Shown here: piece after piece, positions 22,673 through 33,506 of the stretch | Numbering within the stretch: position 1 is the first letter of the stretch | Layout of the letters: every line of letters starts with the position of its first letter | Assembly: GCA_003290165.1 (NCBI GenBank) | Contig: QNQO01000520.1 | Location: 372,001 to 436,000, forward strand | Direction of reading: 5' to 3' | DNA length: 64,000 nucleotides | Source: Berberis thunbergii | Taxonomy: Eukaryota; Streptophyta; Magnoliopsida; Ranunculales; Berberidaceae | Position numbers and translations under genes: made by a program | The notes under the pieces: generated by a model | The model's input: only the letters and a program-made list of their open reading frames with translations | Databases searched by the model: none | What the model was told of the DNA's origin: nothing

Positions 22673-24798
22673 TTAATTACTTACCCTGCTTGGCTGCGTC
22701 GCGGATCCCATTAGAGGTTGCATGTTTGACATGAATGCTCTAAATGCCTCCATATCATTAGTCAACGTGTCTACCTTCCGATTGGTTGTCTCCAGATTTG
22801 CTGTCGTTGTCTTCAACTTTGTTGTCGTTGTCTCCAACTTTGTTGTCGTTGTCTCCAACTTTGCTGTCGTTGTCTCCAGCTTTGCTTCAGTGGCTGCTAG
22901 CTTCTCCTTCGTAGCTACGAGCTCTTGTGCAGTTGCATCATGAGCTGCAACCAGCTGTTGCTTAGTAAGCTCATGTGATTCCACTAGTTCACGTACTTTG
23001 GCATTAGCTTCATCCCCCACTGCATTGCGGAGCATTTTTCGAGTGACGCCAACCCCATACATCTTGGCCCTCCCATGTCCACCCCCCCCCCCCCCCATCA
23101 CATCTGTAAACGCCTCCTCCCTATTCATTCCCTCTTGGCCATCTGTTGGCTGTGTTAGTTGTTCCATTTGCTCATACATCAAAACAGATGCGCATACCCA
23201 TAAACCATAAATGATCAAATACATTTTATGATGGCTAACAACATTTGAACAACACATTAACTAGGTACATTCATATAATTCCATAGAATATAACGTACAT
23301 ATCTCCTTGCTGCTTTAGGCTGAGGGAATAATCCATCAGATAATGTGTAAGTTGCTTTGAACATTTGCATACGATCTGGTTCTTGTCCATTTGGGTTTTT
23401 TTCTCTCTGGAATAATACAAATTACATTAAAAGAATATACATAAGCTAGTACATTTGCATGCATTAAGGGGTAATATATGAGCGGCATGGCACACAACAT
23501 ACATTATATATAGAAATCATTGGGAAAAAAAATTGCTACATCTTCCTCCCATTTACGTGCAAATGACATGGTTCCACATCGATGAATCATCTTCAATCGG
23601 GCGCGATTTGATTTATTTTGTGCACTGACTTTCTGCATACAAACACAAATTCACAGTTACAATTCCTTTCAATCATATGAACTATCGTACTAGTTAAACT
23701 ACAGTACTTAACATATACACCTTAAAATTTTCGCTCCTCCAGTACTGTACAAGCATCCGCCACTGAGCCTTATCCTCAGTGTGCTCATATTGTTGCTCAA
23801 GTGGTCGATCATACCTATGATATGCCCTGAACAAATTGTGTTTCCAACAATCGCAAGCTTTAGTAAGGACCCATCTCTGTCAAATTTTATAATAAAGTTT
23901 TTTTTTAGTATAATATAATCACATGACGATATATAAAAACACTAATTATCAAATTTTAAACAAAATCACTCGTCAAGATAGACAAAGACCTTAGTTTTGT
24001 CCGTACAGTTTTCGAATGAGAACTTTGCATGTGACAAAAATGTAGGATTCCAATAATTATCAAGCTACGATAAGTAATATAGAAATACGATTTGGGAAAA
24101 TGTGCTATGTCGTATATTATTAAACTTGCAAGACTATTACCGATATTAGCTTCCAAATAGTTTCTTTCACATCTGGTGAAATCTTCGGCCATTTGCAAGG
24201 TGAAAGAGGCACCTTACTTCCATCCCGTGCGATTATACCAATTTAAGTAGATACTTTTGCTGCTGTCTTGCCGATAGGCTGTCCAAAGGCATTGTATTTC
24301 ACCACCATCAATTTTATATTGTTTGGGCCATCATATTGATGCATACCCCTGCGTTTCTTATATCGTTGTACTGCAATTCCAATAGCACCAAAGTGAAATA
24401 AGCTATATCTCATGAATATTAAAAAAAAAATCGATTTCCTGAAACTATGTCATATCTGGAAAAAAAAATTATACACTTGCGATAAGTCAGCAAACATTAC
24501 CTATACGAACAACTTCATCCCTATGCCTTGTAGATAGGCGTCCATCCGCACTTCTCTCTAGTTGTTGTTCAATTTCATTCATATAATGGTCAGCAAGGTC
24601 TTGTTGATCTTCAGATAGCGGTTGTCCCTCTCCAGCAATAGAGGGAGTAATAGTCTTAGGGACTACACTATCTATTTGAGATAGTTGAGACACATGCTGT
24701 GACCTTTCCTGACTTGATATAGCTTGTGAAGGAGAAGCATGCTGTGATAAGGTTGCTCTTCGAGAATGCAACTGTCCTCTTTGAGTTAGACGCCTCAT
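22673..24798 (-). pseudogene. CACTA TNPA-type protein (plant transposase 24 / Ptta family), decayed
   Basis: Exons read on the minus strand. 24798-24501 starts MRRLTQRGQL and ends HRDEVVRIG. 24370-24141 reads VVKYNAFGQPIGKTAAKV, then TAA at 24245-24243, then IIARDGSKVPLS. 23876-23721 reads RWVLTKACDCWKHNLF, ending WRMLVQYWRSENFK. 23632 to about 23530 reads KSNRARLKMIHRCGT, SFARKWEED. About 23405-23290 reads NGQEPDRMQMFKATYT. About 23165-22673 carries GHGRAKMYGVGVTRKM and a coiled coil of repeated LETTT units. Region order and motifs fit the plant Transposase_24 family, whose members bind CACTA subterminal repeats. The in-frame TAA disables this copy. The exon borders for the fourth and fifth pieces are approximate. 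Confidence 0.75.
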
Positions 24799-25480
24799 CT
24801 CTAGATTTTTTTAACCTAGTATAACATTCAAGATTGCACATATTCATGCATAGAAAAAAATATAAGTTCAGAAAACAACATCAAATTTATCACAGCCATA
24901 GAGTCAAATAGATTGAATCACATATATTAAACCAATATAAACAATATAAACCTAAGAGTCTGTGATATTATTTTTACTTACCTTGTTAGAGCACAAAACC
25001 CCCAAATTTCTCCCACCTTGAAGTTGAAGAAGATGAAGAATGAGATGATCTTCCTGGATGCAGAAGGATTCCAGGCCCCTCAGCAGGTGATGCGGCGCGG
25101 GTTCTTCCTCTGAAAATCGAGGGTTCTTCCCTTCAAAATATGGTTCTTCCTCTCATACCTTCTTCCTCTCACAGTTTCTTCCTATGAAAATCACGCGTTT
25201 TCCTTGCAGAGCTTCTTCCTCTCAAAACAGCGGGATGTCAAACCTTCGTCCTCCCAAAATCGCTCTTCCAAACCTTCTTTCTCTCTCTGCGTCGTCCTCT
25301 GCAATGATTCTTCCTCTCACAGGTTCTTCTCAATGATTCTTCCTCTCACAGGTTCTTCTTCTCAATGATTCTTCCTCTCTCTGCTTCGTCCTCTGCAATT
25401 AATATTCTCTTCACAAAACAAAAACAACGCGGGATTCCTAATTTTTTTCGGGCCGAAAGGTTTATATTTTGTGTCTTTTT
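24799..25480 (-). other. 5' leader region of the TNPA-type gene with TTCTTCCTCTC repeats
   Basis: Between about 25090 and 25400 the plus strand repeats GGTTCTTCCTCTCA-like units at least eight times. On the gene's strand this is a GA-rich leader. No other gene is recognised here. Function is unknown; it could be the promoter or 5' UTR of the minus-strand transcript. Confidence 0.45.
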
Positions 25481-26625
25481 TTTCCTCGATTAGGGACGAC
25501 AAAAACCCGTAGCTAGGATTTGTAAATCTTAGCTACAGTTATTATACCGTGGCCAAGTAAAATTTTCGTCAATATTTTTTTTTTTCAAATATACACTTAT
25601 GGACGGCATAAAACGTAGCAAAGTGTTTTTATTTGTCAATCCCAAATAAATAACAGGTGGAAAATCTCCCAGTGTGACTTTACCACCCAATTGACTACTC
25701 GGTCAAATAAACTGCATGAAGTCCATCCAAATTCACAATTCATTTCCCATAATCCATCAACGTACAACTGATATCAGGCACAAATCAATTCAATAAAAAC
25801 ACTTGCCTTGGTTTCAAGGCCACGAAGCTCGACCTGAGTGAATTGGCTTTGAAGCCTGGGATCCGAAACAATAACACCCATAAAAGTAGACATTTTTGCC
25901 AATGTTTACCAACCTGAACAATCCCACCATGAACAAACAAATAGCACACTATAAGGATCTCAAACACACAATGAAAATAAAAATTCAGATCCAATTTCTT
26001 ATAAAACAAAACACAATTGAATCAACACGTAAATGAAGAAATAAAACTGATTTGGGGACAGAACCTCGCGAAGAGGAAAGAATAGGAGCCGACCAACCCC
26101 TGATCAGTGAATGCCATTTGAAAACCCTAGAATTCCTTCAAGAATGGCCTCGTGGGGTTGTTGAAAACTGTGGATTCTTTGTGGGTTTTAATGTTTTGCT
26201 TTGCTAAAAGAAGGGAAAAAAATCTAGACATATTTGAAGAAGAAGAATAAGAAGAGGACATCTAAATAAGAAGAAGATCTTACCTAAAAAAATTGATGAT
26301 GATGGAGTTAATCGAAGTCTTTCGGTTGAAATAAGAACTGGAGCCTTGGTTCTCTCACACCGTGGCTAATCTCTTTAGTGTTTAATATTTTTTTTTATAA
26401 AAACCAATTAGCCATGGTAATTGGCCGTAGCTAATCTCTTTAGTGTTTAATTTAAAAAAAAAACATATTAGCGATGGTTTGTTGCCCTCGCTAATATAAA
26501 AAATGAAAAACGAATTAGCCACGGCAATTTGCCGTGGCTAATCTCTTTAGTGTTTAATAATTTTTTTAAACCAATTGGCCGTAGCTAATCTCTTTAGTGT
26601 TAATTTTTTTTAAACCAATTAGTCT
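25480..26625. repeat. Scattered subterminal-type CACTA repeats and spacer
   Basis: Copies of the CCGTAGCTA/CCGTGGC motif occur at 25507-25620 and again at 26355-26600 (TTAGCCATGGTAATTGGCCGTAGCTAATC, repeated with variations). Between them (25630-26340) is AT-rich sequence with no recognised gene. Confidence 0.65.
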
Positions 26626-26629
26626 ATGA

Positions 26630-27740
26630 TGTTCTTTGATCTGATCTAATCTGATCTTTTTTTATTTTTTTGATCTGATCTGATCTTCTTTGATCTAATC
26701 TTCTTAGATCTTCTTTGATCTGATCTTTTTTTATCTTCCTTGATCTCATCTTCTTTGATCTGATCTGATCTGATCTTCTTTATCTCATTTTCTTTGATTT
26801 GAACTTTTTTGATCTTCTTTGAACTATTTTGATATTCTTTGATCTAATCTTCTTTGATCTTCTTTGATCTGATCTGATCTTATTTGATATGATCTTCTGT
26901 GATCTTCATTGATCTGATCTGATCTTCTTTTATCTGATATTCTTTGATCTTCTTTTATCTTATTTGATCTGATCTGATATTCTTTGATCTTATTTGATCT
27001 TATTTGATCTTATCTGATCTTCTTTGATCTTATTTGATTTGATCTTTTTTGATCGGATCTTCTTTGAACTTCTTTGATCTTCTTTGAAATGATATTCTTT
27101 GATCTGATGTTTTTTGATATTCTTTGATCTGATCTGATAATTTTTTATCTGATCTAATCTTATTTGATCTTCTTTGATCTTATCTGATATTCTTTGATGT
27201 TATTTGATTTGATCTTCTTTGAACTTCTTTGATCTGATCTGATATTTTTTTACCTGATCTTCTTTGATATTTTTTTATCTAATCTGATCTTTTTTGATCT
27301 GATATGATATTCTTTTATCTTCTTTGATCTGATGTGATCTTTTTATCTTATTTGATCTGATCTTCTTTGATATGATCTTCTGTGATCTTTGTTGATCTTC
27401 TTTGATCTTCTTTTATCTAATATTCTTTGATCTTCTTTGATCTGATCTGATCTTTTTTTATCTTCTTTGATCTGATCTGATCTGATTTGATATTCTTTGA
27501 TCTTATATGATATTCTTTGATCAGATCTTCTTTGATATTCTTTGAACTTCTTTGAACTGATATTCTTTGATCTGATCTTCTTTAATTTTTGTTGATCTGA
27601 TGTTCTTTGATATTTTTGGATCTGATCTGATCTTTTTTTATCTGATCTCTTTGATCTGATATTCTTTTATCTTCTTTGATCTGATCTTTTTTTATATGAT
27701 CTGATCTTATTTGAACTTCTTTGATCTGATCTGATCTTCT
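26630..27740. repeat. TGATCT-rich satellite, about 1.1 kb, in the CACTA
   Basis: The whole stretch is made of short units such as TTTGATCT, TCTTTGATCTGATC and TGATATTCTTTGATC in irregular order, with point changes and small indels. No unit length holds for long, so it looks like a slippage-grown degenerate microsatellite and not a higher-order satellite. There are no open frames. Confidence 0.9.
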
Positions 27741-27935
27741 CTAATGAGTTTCCTAACCGGGTTGAAAGGCAATGGGTTATTGGTGATTTTATCCAGTTTA
27801 TAAATATATAGCTATTTTCTTTATATAATTAAAAAAGAATTAGCTACGGTAGAGAACCGTGGCTATAAAACTCATTAGCCACGACACTTTGCCGTCGCTA
27901 AGATAAAAATTTTAATATAAAAAAAAGGTTTCATT

Positions 27936-27990
27936 GGCCAGATTCGAACCCGGGTCGCCTGGGTAAAAGCCAGTTCTTCTAACCGGGCTT
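27936..27990 (-). other. tRNA-Lys-like segment (anticodon arm and T arm only)
   Basis: The minus strand contains CTGGCTTTTACCCAG (a 4-bp stem with a 7-base loop that presents TTT as anticodon, 27973-27959) followed at tRNA spacing by GGTTCGAATC (27950-27941), a perfect B-box core. D arm and acceptor stem are absent or degenerate, so this is not a functional tRNA gene. A diverged second copy lies at 28176-28230, where the B-box is GGATCGAATC. Confidence 0.5.
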
Positions 27991-28175
27991 GAAGGTAATG
28001 GGTTATTGGCGATTTTATCCAGTTTATAAATATATATATATTTTTTATATAATAAAAAAAAAGAATTAGCTACGGTAGAGAACCGTGGCTACTGAGTTTT
28101 ATTTATAAAACTCAGTTAGCCACGACACTTTGTCGTCGCTAATATAAAAATTTTAATATAATAAAAAATATTCAT

Positions 28176-28230
28176 TGGTGGGATTCGATCCGGGTCGCCT
28201 ATGTGAAAGCTAGGTCTCCTAACCGGGCTG
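28176..28230 (-). other. Second tRNA-like segment, diverged
   Basis: This is aligned with 27936-27990. The minus strand reads CTAGCTTTCACATAGGCGACCCGGATCGAATCC. The anticodon stem and B-box are both changed, so it is further decayed than the first copy. Confidence 0.45.
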
Positions 28231-28309
28231 GACGAAAATGTGTTATTAGTGATTTTATCCAGTTTATAAATATATAGCGATTTTGCTTTATATAATTTAA
28301 AAAAAAATT

Positions 28310-29475
28310 CACATTTAGCTACAGTATTTTGACCTTGACTAACAAAAAAAACAAAATTGTAAACGTTAGCTACGGCCCTAGTGCCGCCGCTATATTGTTT
28401 TCTTATAAATTTTTTTTAAAAAATGCATTAGCTACGGTATTTGGACTGTGGCTAACAAATTTTTTTTATAAACATTAGCTACGGCCCTACTGCCGTCGCT
28501 ACGTTGTTTTCTTATAATATTTTTTAAAAAAATCACAAAAACATTTCTAAACATTAGTTACGGCCCTAGTGCCGTCGCTAAGTTGTTTTTGTTATATATA
28601 TATTTTTTAAAATCACATTAGCGACGGTATGTGGACCGTAGCTAACAAAAAAAATTTCTTAACCTTAGCTACGGCCCTAGTGCCATCGTTAAGTTGTTTT
28701 GTTTTATATTTTTTTAAAAAAAATCACATTAGCGACGGTATGTGGACTGCAGCTAAAAAAATAATTTCTAAACCTTAGCTACGGCCCTAGTGCCGTCGCT
28801 AAGTTGTTTTGTTATATTTTAAAAAAAAATCACATTAGCGATGGTATGTGGACCGTAGCTAACAAATTTTTTTTTCTAAACCTTAGCTACGGCCCTAGTG
28901 CCGTCGCTAAGTTGTTTTGTTACGTAGCTAACAAAAAAAAATTCTAAACCTTAGCTACGGCCCTAGTGCCGTCGCTAAGTTGTTTTGTTATATATATATA
29001 TATTTTTAAAAATCACATTAGCGACGGTATGTGGACCGTAGCTAACAAAAAAAATTTCTAAACCCTAGCTACGGCCCTAATGCCGTCGCTAAGTTGTTTT
29101 GTTATATTTTTTATAAAAAAAAAATCACATTAGCGACGGTACGTGGACCGTAGCTAACAAAAAAATTTCTAAACCTTAGCCACGGCCCAAATGCCGGCGC
29201 TAAGTTGTTTTGTTATATTTAAAAAAAAATCAAATTAGCTACGGTATTTGGACCGTGGCTAACAAAAAAATTTCTAAACCTTAGCTACGGTCCTAATGCC
29301 GTCGCTAATTCTTGTATTAGCGGCAGTTTTAATCCGTCACAAAACGGTTAGCAACGGTTATTTTAATTTATGTTCCGAAACCGTAGCAGAAACTATAGCG
29401 ACGGTTTAATGCCGTCGCAAACCGTTTAAATAGCGACGGTTTTAAAAAACCGTCGCTAATTTCTGTAGCTAATAT
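28310..29475. repeat. Right subterminal repeat array of the 13.8-kb CACTA
   Basis: About ten units of roughly 70-115 bp occur. Each combines TTAGCTACGGCCCTAGTGCCGTCGCTAAG with AT-rich spacer (GTTGTTTTGTTATAT...) and CACATTAGCGACGGTATGTGGACCGTAGCTAAC. The array ends in a tight cluster of CCGTCGC/GCGACGG copies at 29300-29460 before the terminal TIR. The paired inverted motifs could form hairpins, and they match the left-end motifs, as expected for transposase-binding subterminal regions. Confidence 0.88.
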
Positions 29476-29569
29476 TGTTTTTTTTTTGTAGTGGTGACAA
29501 TTCTCCACCTCGTACATCATTTGATAGACCTCAAATTTTGGACGAGCTCCAGAAGAAGCTGCAAACACC

Positions 29570-31334
29570 TTAGAATTGTACCTCAACAAGACCGATCTGT
29601 AGACCCAACCGGCCGCACCATTCTGACCATGGCTGTCTACGTACCCTCATAGGGATCAAGCCACCGTAGTTCTTACAACCGGGTGAAGACTCCACCTCAC
29701 CCCAACACCGCCCCGTAAGGCCTCGCCCTCTTGGGCAATCAACACGGGCTGATATGAAACAAGTCCAAGCAATGTCGAAACTTGCTACCTTGGTTAACAT
29801 GTCTGTTGGGTTCTCATCTGTGTACACCTTCATTAGAGAAACATCACCTTCCTCTATGACATCCCGCACAAAGTGATACTTGACATCGATATGCTTGGTC
29901 CGAGCATGATGGACCTGATTTTTAGCCAAGTGGATCACACTTTGACTATCACACCACAAGTCCACACAATCCTGCTTAATCTTTAAGTCGCCTAGAAGAC
30001 CCCACAACCACAATGCTTCCTTTACTCCCTTTGCCATGACCATGTACTCGGCCTCTGTAGTAGAAAGTGCCACTGTAGACTGTAACATCGATCGCCAACT
30101 AACTGAAGCACCATGTATACTGAACACATAACCAGTAGTAGATTGTCGTCTATCTACATCGCCTGCATAATCTGAGTCCACAAACCCACTGATCTGACAT
30201 GTATCTCCACCAAAGCACAAACCCGTATTAGCGGTACCTTTTAAGTACCTCAGGACCCACTTTACTGCTTCCCAATGTGCCTTCTCCGGGTTTGCCATGA
30301 ACCTACTGACCACACTAACTACCTGTGAAATATCTAGACGTGTACACACCATTGCATACATCAAAATGCCAACTGCACTAGCATAAGGTACACGTTCCAT
30401 GTGTTCCTTCTGTTCTACTGTAGTGGGAGATTGTTTACCAGAGAGCCTAAAATATGGAGCCAATGGAGTCACCACTGGCTTAACATCTTGCATCCCGAAC
30501 CTTGCGATAACCCGCTCAATGTAGCCTTTCTGACTCAAGAACAATCGACGGTTCGACCTCTCTCTTCTGATCTCCATACCCAGTATTTTCTTAGCAATGC
30601 CCATGTCCTTCCTCTCAAATTCTTTACCGAGCTGATATTTCAGCCTATCTATCTCCACCTTGCTCTTCTAAGCAATAAGCATGTCATCCACATACAAAAG
30701 AAGATAAATATAATCACCTCCATGAAGTTTCCGAATATAAACACAACAGTCATACTCACTTATGGAGAATCCATGCTTTAACATGAAGTAGTCAAATCGC
30801 TTGTACCACTGCCGAGGAGATTGCTTCAATCCATATAGGGATTTCCTCAAGCGACATACCTAACGTTCCTTATCCTCAACCTTATAGCCCTCAGGTTGAT
30901 GCATATAGATTTCCTCATCCAAGTCTCCGTGCAAGAAGGCTGTTTTGACATCGAGTTGTTCCAACTCAAGATCACCATGAGCAACAATACTCAATAGCAC
31001 CCGAATGGAAGTGTGCTTCACTACCGGAGAAAAGATCTCATTGTAGTCTACTCCCTCTCTTTGTGCAAACCCCTTAGCCATGCACTAGCCTCGCCTTGTA
31101 CCTTGTACCACCGAGCTAGGAAAGATCTTCTTTCTTCTTGTACACCCACTTACAACCAATAGCTTTCTTCCCTTTGGGCAATGGGACGACCTCCCATGTT
31201 TGGTTCTTCCGAAGAGACTCCATCTCTTCTTCCATCGCAGCCAACCAACTCTCACTATTACTGTTCTGTATGGCTTCCTTGAAGGAGGTCGGCTTGTCAT
31301 CCTCTACCGAGAGTGCGTACTCAACCAAATTCAC
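29570..31334 (-). pseudogene. Copia RT and RNase H of the second element
   Basis: Pieces in order are NQTWEVVPLPKGKKAIGCKW (from 31334), a frame break near 31090, AKGFAQREGVDYNEIFSPVV and LDVKTAFLHGDLDEEIYMHQ (31081-30860), a stop, then RKSLYGLKQSPRQWYKRFD and LLYVDDMLIA (30850-30670), a stop at about 30668-30670, then the long frame 30658-29570. That frame has the RT connection region, the RNase H motifs GFVDSDYAGD, STTEAEYM, LWCDSQSVIHLAKN and the terminus TDENPTDMLTK. The catalytic YVDD is preserved, but at least three interruptions block translation. The frame runs beyond the usual pol end into non-homologous sequence up to 29570. Confidence 0.88.
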
Positions 31335-31728
31335 CTACCCATAGTGCTTTAAAGGCTGATCTGATCCCAGCTTTTGAACCTGCTTGTATGCTCGCCTTGG
31401 CCTAGTGGAAGCCAAACTATCCACGAGCTGTTGTTGTTGTAGCGCATGTACATTCTCTTGCTGAACTGTCTCATGTTCAAGCTCATCATCACTCTCATCA
31501 TGAATGTTTCCATGATCCTCCTCTTGAACACGACTAGAACCTGGTTGGTCTTTAGGTTCTATCTCAACTACTTGAGACATAGAAGTCCCAACACCATCAT
31601 CCTCGGGCACCATAGCTTTCGAAGAAGCTACCATGGACTTCTCATCAAAAGTATCATCCCTGCTGATTATGAACTTAGAATCTTCTACACACCAAAGGCA
31701 ATAGCCTTTTACACCTGTTGCATACCCC
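31335..31728 (-). pseudogene. Copia integrase C-terminal part (beyond the LINE insertion)
   Basis: The minus strand reads FLGYATGVKGYCLW, then IISRDDTFDE and an acidic linker to the RT. It is the direct continuation of the integrase frame that stops at the far edge of the LINE (RAKKAIF at about 33507-33530), so the two halves flank the insertion. Confidence 0.85.
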
Positions 31729-31776
31729 AAGAATATTGTCAATGCTAGGAGTGGCGTCATTACAGCCAGACAGTTC

Positions 31777-32424
31777 ATGGAGACAACACAAAATTCACTT
31801 CAACTCGACCCTCTTAATCATGTACTAGTAACCACTGAAAAACTAGTAGTCCAGCAGTACGCCAGAGCAGCCCGCAATGCAGACTCAGAAGTGGCTCAAA
31901 AAGTAAAAGCAAAGCATATGATATCAGGGGATGAGAATATCACCTACTTCCACCAGCTTTTACGTGCAAGGAGATCAAAAAATAAGATACTGGCTCTCTA
32001 CAACTCTCAGGATGAAAAACTAGCGGATATGAAAGACATTGAAGAGGAATGCATTCAATACTTTGAAGACATCTTTGTTGGACCTCAAAGTGTCTATGAC
32101 CCTACAACCATAGATAACTTGCAACCCGAACGAACCATCAATTCTGTGCAGGCTTTGGACCTGGTCCAAGAGGTGACTAGGAATGACATAACTGAAGCAT
32201 TGGCTTCCATTGGATCAGATAAGGCCCCTGGCCCTGATGGCTTCTCCTCCCTCTTCTTCAAATCAACCTGGCGGATCATAGGCAATGACTTCACTAGAGC
32301 AGTTCAAAATTTTTTCAGGAATAGGAGGCTCCTTGGGGAGTTAAATGCTACTTACATAACTCTGGTCCCTAAGACCCATGGCATCCCCAGGGTATCCTTC
32401 TCAACCGATTTCCAAAACATCTAA
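31777..32424 (+). pseudogene. LINE reverse transcriptase N-terminal part
   Basis: A 215-residue frame. The pre-RT segment (GDENITYFHQLLRARR) and the fingers motif DKAPGPDGF, FFKSTWRIIG, NATYITLVPK are standard in plant L1-type LINEs. The frame ends right after the VPK motif, where an abrupt junction leads to sequence from the far 3' part of the ORF. The catalytic residues are therefore absent. Confidence 0.82.
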
Positions 32425-32891
32425 CCTACCACTCCTCACTTCATCGCAATGCAAAGGTTAGTGCACTTATTCTACATAACAAATGGGACACCAGTAGGCA
32501 AGATAGTCAATGTGCCCACTGTGCAGTGATCGTCCAGACTGTGAAGTGCACCTTTTTTTCAGTGCAGATACTCTGGTTTTATATGGACACGTATCCTGAA
32601 TCAGTTGGGTTATAAACACCAACCGATGGACTGGGATGCTGAGTGGAGATGGTGTGAGACAAAGTTATCTGGCAACTCACTTGTCATGTGATGAGAAGGA
32701 TTGCACTAAATGCAACTACCTATCATATCTGGACACAAAGGAACTGTAGACTATTTCAGTCCAGGATTAGAGGTGCTACTGAAGTGGTGACCAAAATCAT
32801 AGAAGATGTCAGGCTCCGAGTTTCAGTCTTGGACCTCTAGATAGAAGATAATGTTGATAATAGAAGTCTATTTGACAAGTGGAGAGTTCAT

Positions 32892-33422
32892 GTGACCTTC
32901 AAGCTTTGTACTCCATCTTTGCATGCATGGCAACGGCCTGAACAAGACTGGTTTAAAACAAACTCGGATGGCTCACTGACAGGAACTAGAGGAGGCTATG
33001 GAGCAATTATCAGGAATCATGATGGAAAGGTGGTGGCAGTTGGGGCAGGGAGTCAAAGAGCACAAATTGTCCTTCTACATGAGCTTCAGGGGATAGAACT
33101 AGCTATCAAGTTGGCGCAGCGACATGGATTTCAGAGAGTAGAATTTAGCATGGACTCCAATAATGTTGTAAAGTATCTCACCTCTGAAAAAGCTCCCCCA
33201 TGGGAAGCAATTCACACTACTAGAAGGATTAAAGGAGCACTCAAAAAGTTTGTGGGATATAGGGTTCGACACACAGTGCGGGAAACAAACCAGGTAGCGG
33301 ATAAACTGGCAAAACTTCTTCCTAATAATGAGTTTTTAGAGTTAATTCCTAGTTCCTTTGCGGAAGACATTAAGAAAATTGTATTTGATGATGCTAAAGG
33401 CAGAAAATACGCACACGTGTAA
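32892..33422 (+). pseudogene. LINE RNase H-like (RVT_3) domain
   Basis: The 176-residue frame includes WFKTNSDGSLTGTRGGYGAI, LHELQGIELAIKLA, SMDSNNVVKYL and the C-terminal VRETNQVADKLAKL. The first Asp (SDG), the Glu (HELQ), the Asp (MDS) and the last Asp (VADKLA) match the RNase H catalytic set. The frame reaches close to the poly(A) tail, so it is the natural 3' end of the element. It is probably not translated here, because the upstream ORF is deleted. Confidence 0.82.
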
Positions 33423-33506
33423 CCACGCTTCTTCTATTTATTTTCAGTGGTCTGGGGAGCCCATATAAAACCCCTGCTTGCCTTTCAAAAAAAAAAAAGA
33501 ATATTG

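Larger units (their letters stand above)
27741..28305. repeat. Two and a half tandem units of about 230 bp with a tRNA-like piece
   Basis: The unit contains CTAACCGGG(C/T)TGGA or TGAA, GGGTTATTGG(C/T)GATTTTATCCAGTTTATAAATATATA, TTAGCTACGGTAGAGAACCGTGGCTA and TAGCCACGACACTTTG(C/T)CGTCGCTAA. Starts are at about 27758 (partial), 27936 and 28176. The second and third include the tRNA-like segments annotated separately. Confidence 0.8.
15697..29493. mobile_element. CACTA (En/Spm) transposon, 13.8 kb, carrying host gene fragments
   Basis: The left end is CACTACAAAAAAAATTG and the right end, read on the minus strand, is CACTACAAAAAAAAAAC. Both are flanked by the 3-bp duplication GTG (15694-15696 and 29494-29496), so the element is complete. 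The ends carry dense subterminal copies of GCGACGG/CCGTCGC and TTAGCTACGG motifs. Inside are a decayed TNPA-type gene on the minus strand, fragments of RER1 and beta-galactosidase, a PMEI-like reading frame, a TGATCT-rich satellite and tRNA-like pieces. No TNPD (main transposase) coding sequence was found, so it is non-autonomous. Confidence 0.92.
31739..33496 (+). mobile_element. LINE insertion with internal deletion, in the second copia element
   Basis: It is bounded by the 10-bp target duplication AAGAATATTG (31729-31738 and 33497-33506) and ends in a poly(A) tract just before the right duplication. The plus-strand content is the N-terminal RT region (31777-32424: GDENITYFHQLLRARRSKNK, SDKAPGPDGFSSLFFKSTW, NATYITLVPK), a degraded zinc-binding stretch with a CAHCAV motif at about 32510-32525, and an RNase H domain (32892-33422). 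The central RT, including the catalytic FADD-type motif, is missing, as are endonuclease and ORF1, so it is 5'-truncated and internally deleted. Confidence 0.88.

Noticed and set aside
22722..22943. Plus-strand 73-residue frame with repeated VVVSNFV units
   Set aside because: It is the exact antisense of the LETTT coiled-coil repeats of the TNPA-type gene.
26630..27740. Regular TGATCT repeats considered as a CRISPR-like array
   Set aside because: Units are short, degenerate and without unique spacers; the context is a plant transposon.
27936..27990. tRNA gene
   Set aside because: Only the anticodon arm and T arm are recognisable; no D arm or acceptor stem, so it was kept as a tRNA-like fragment.
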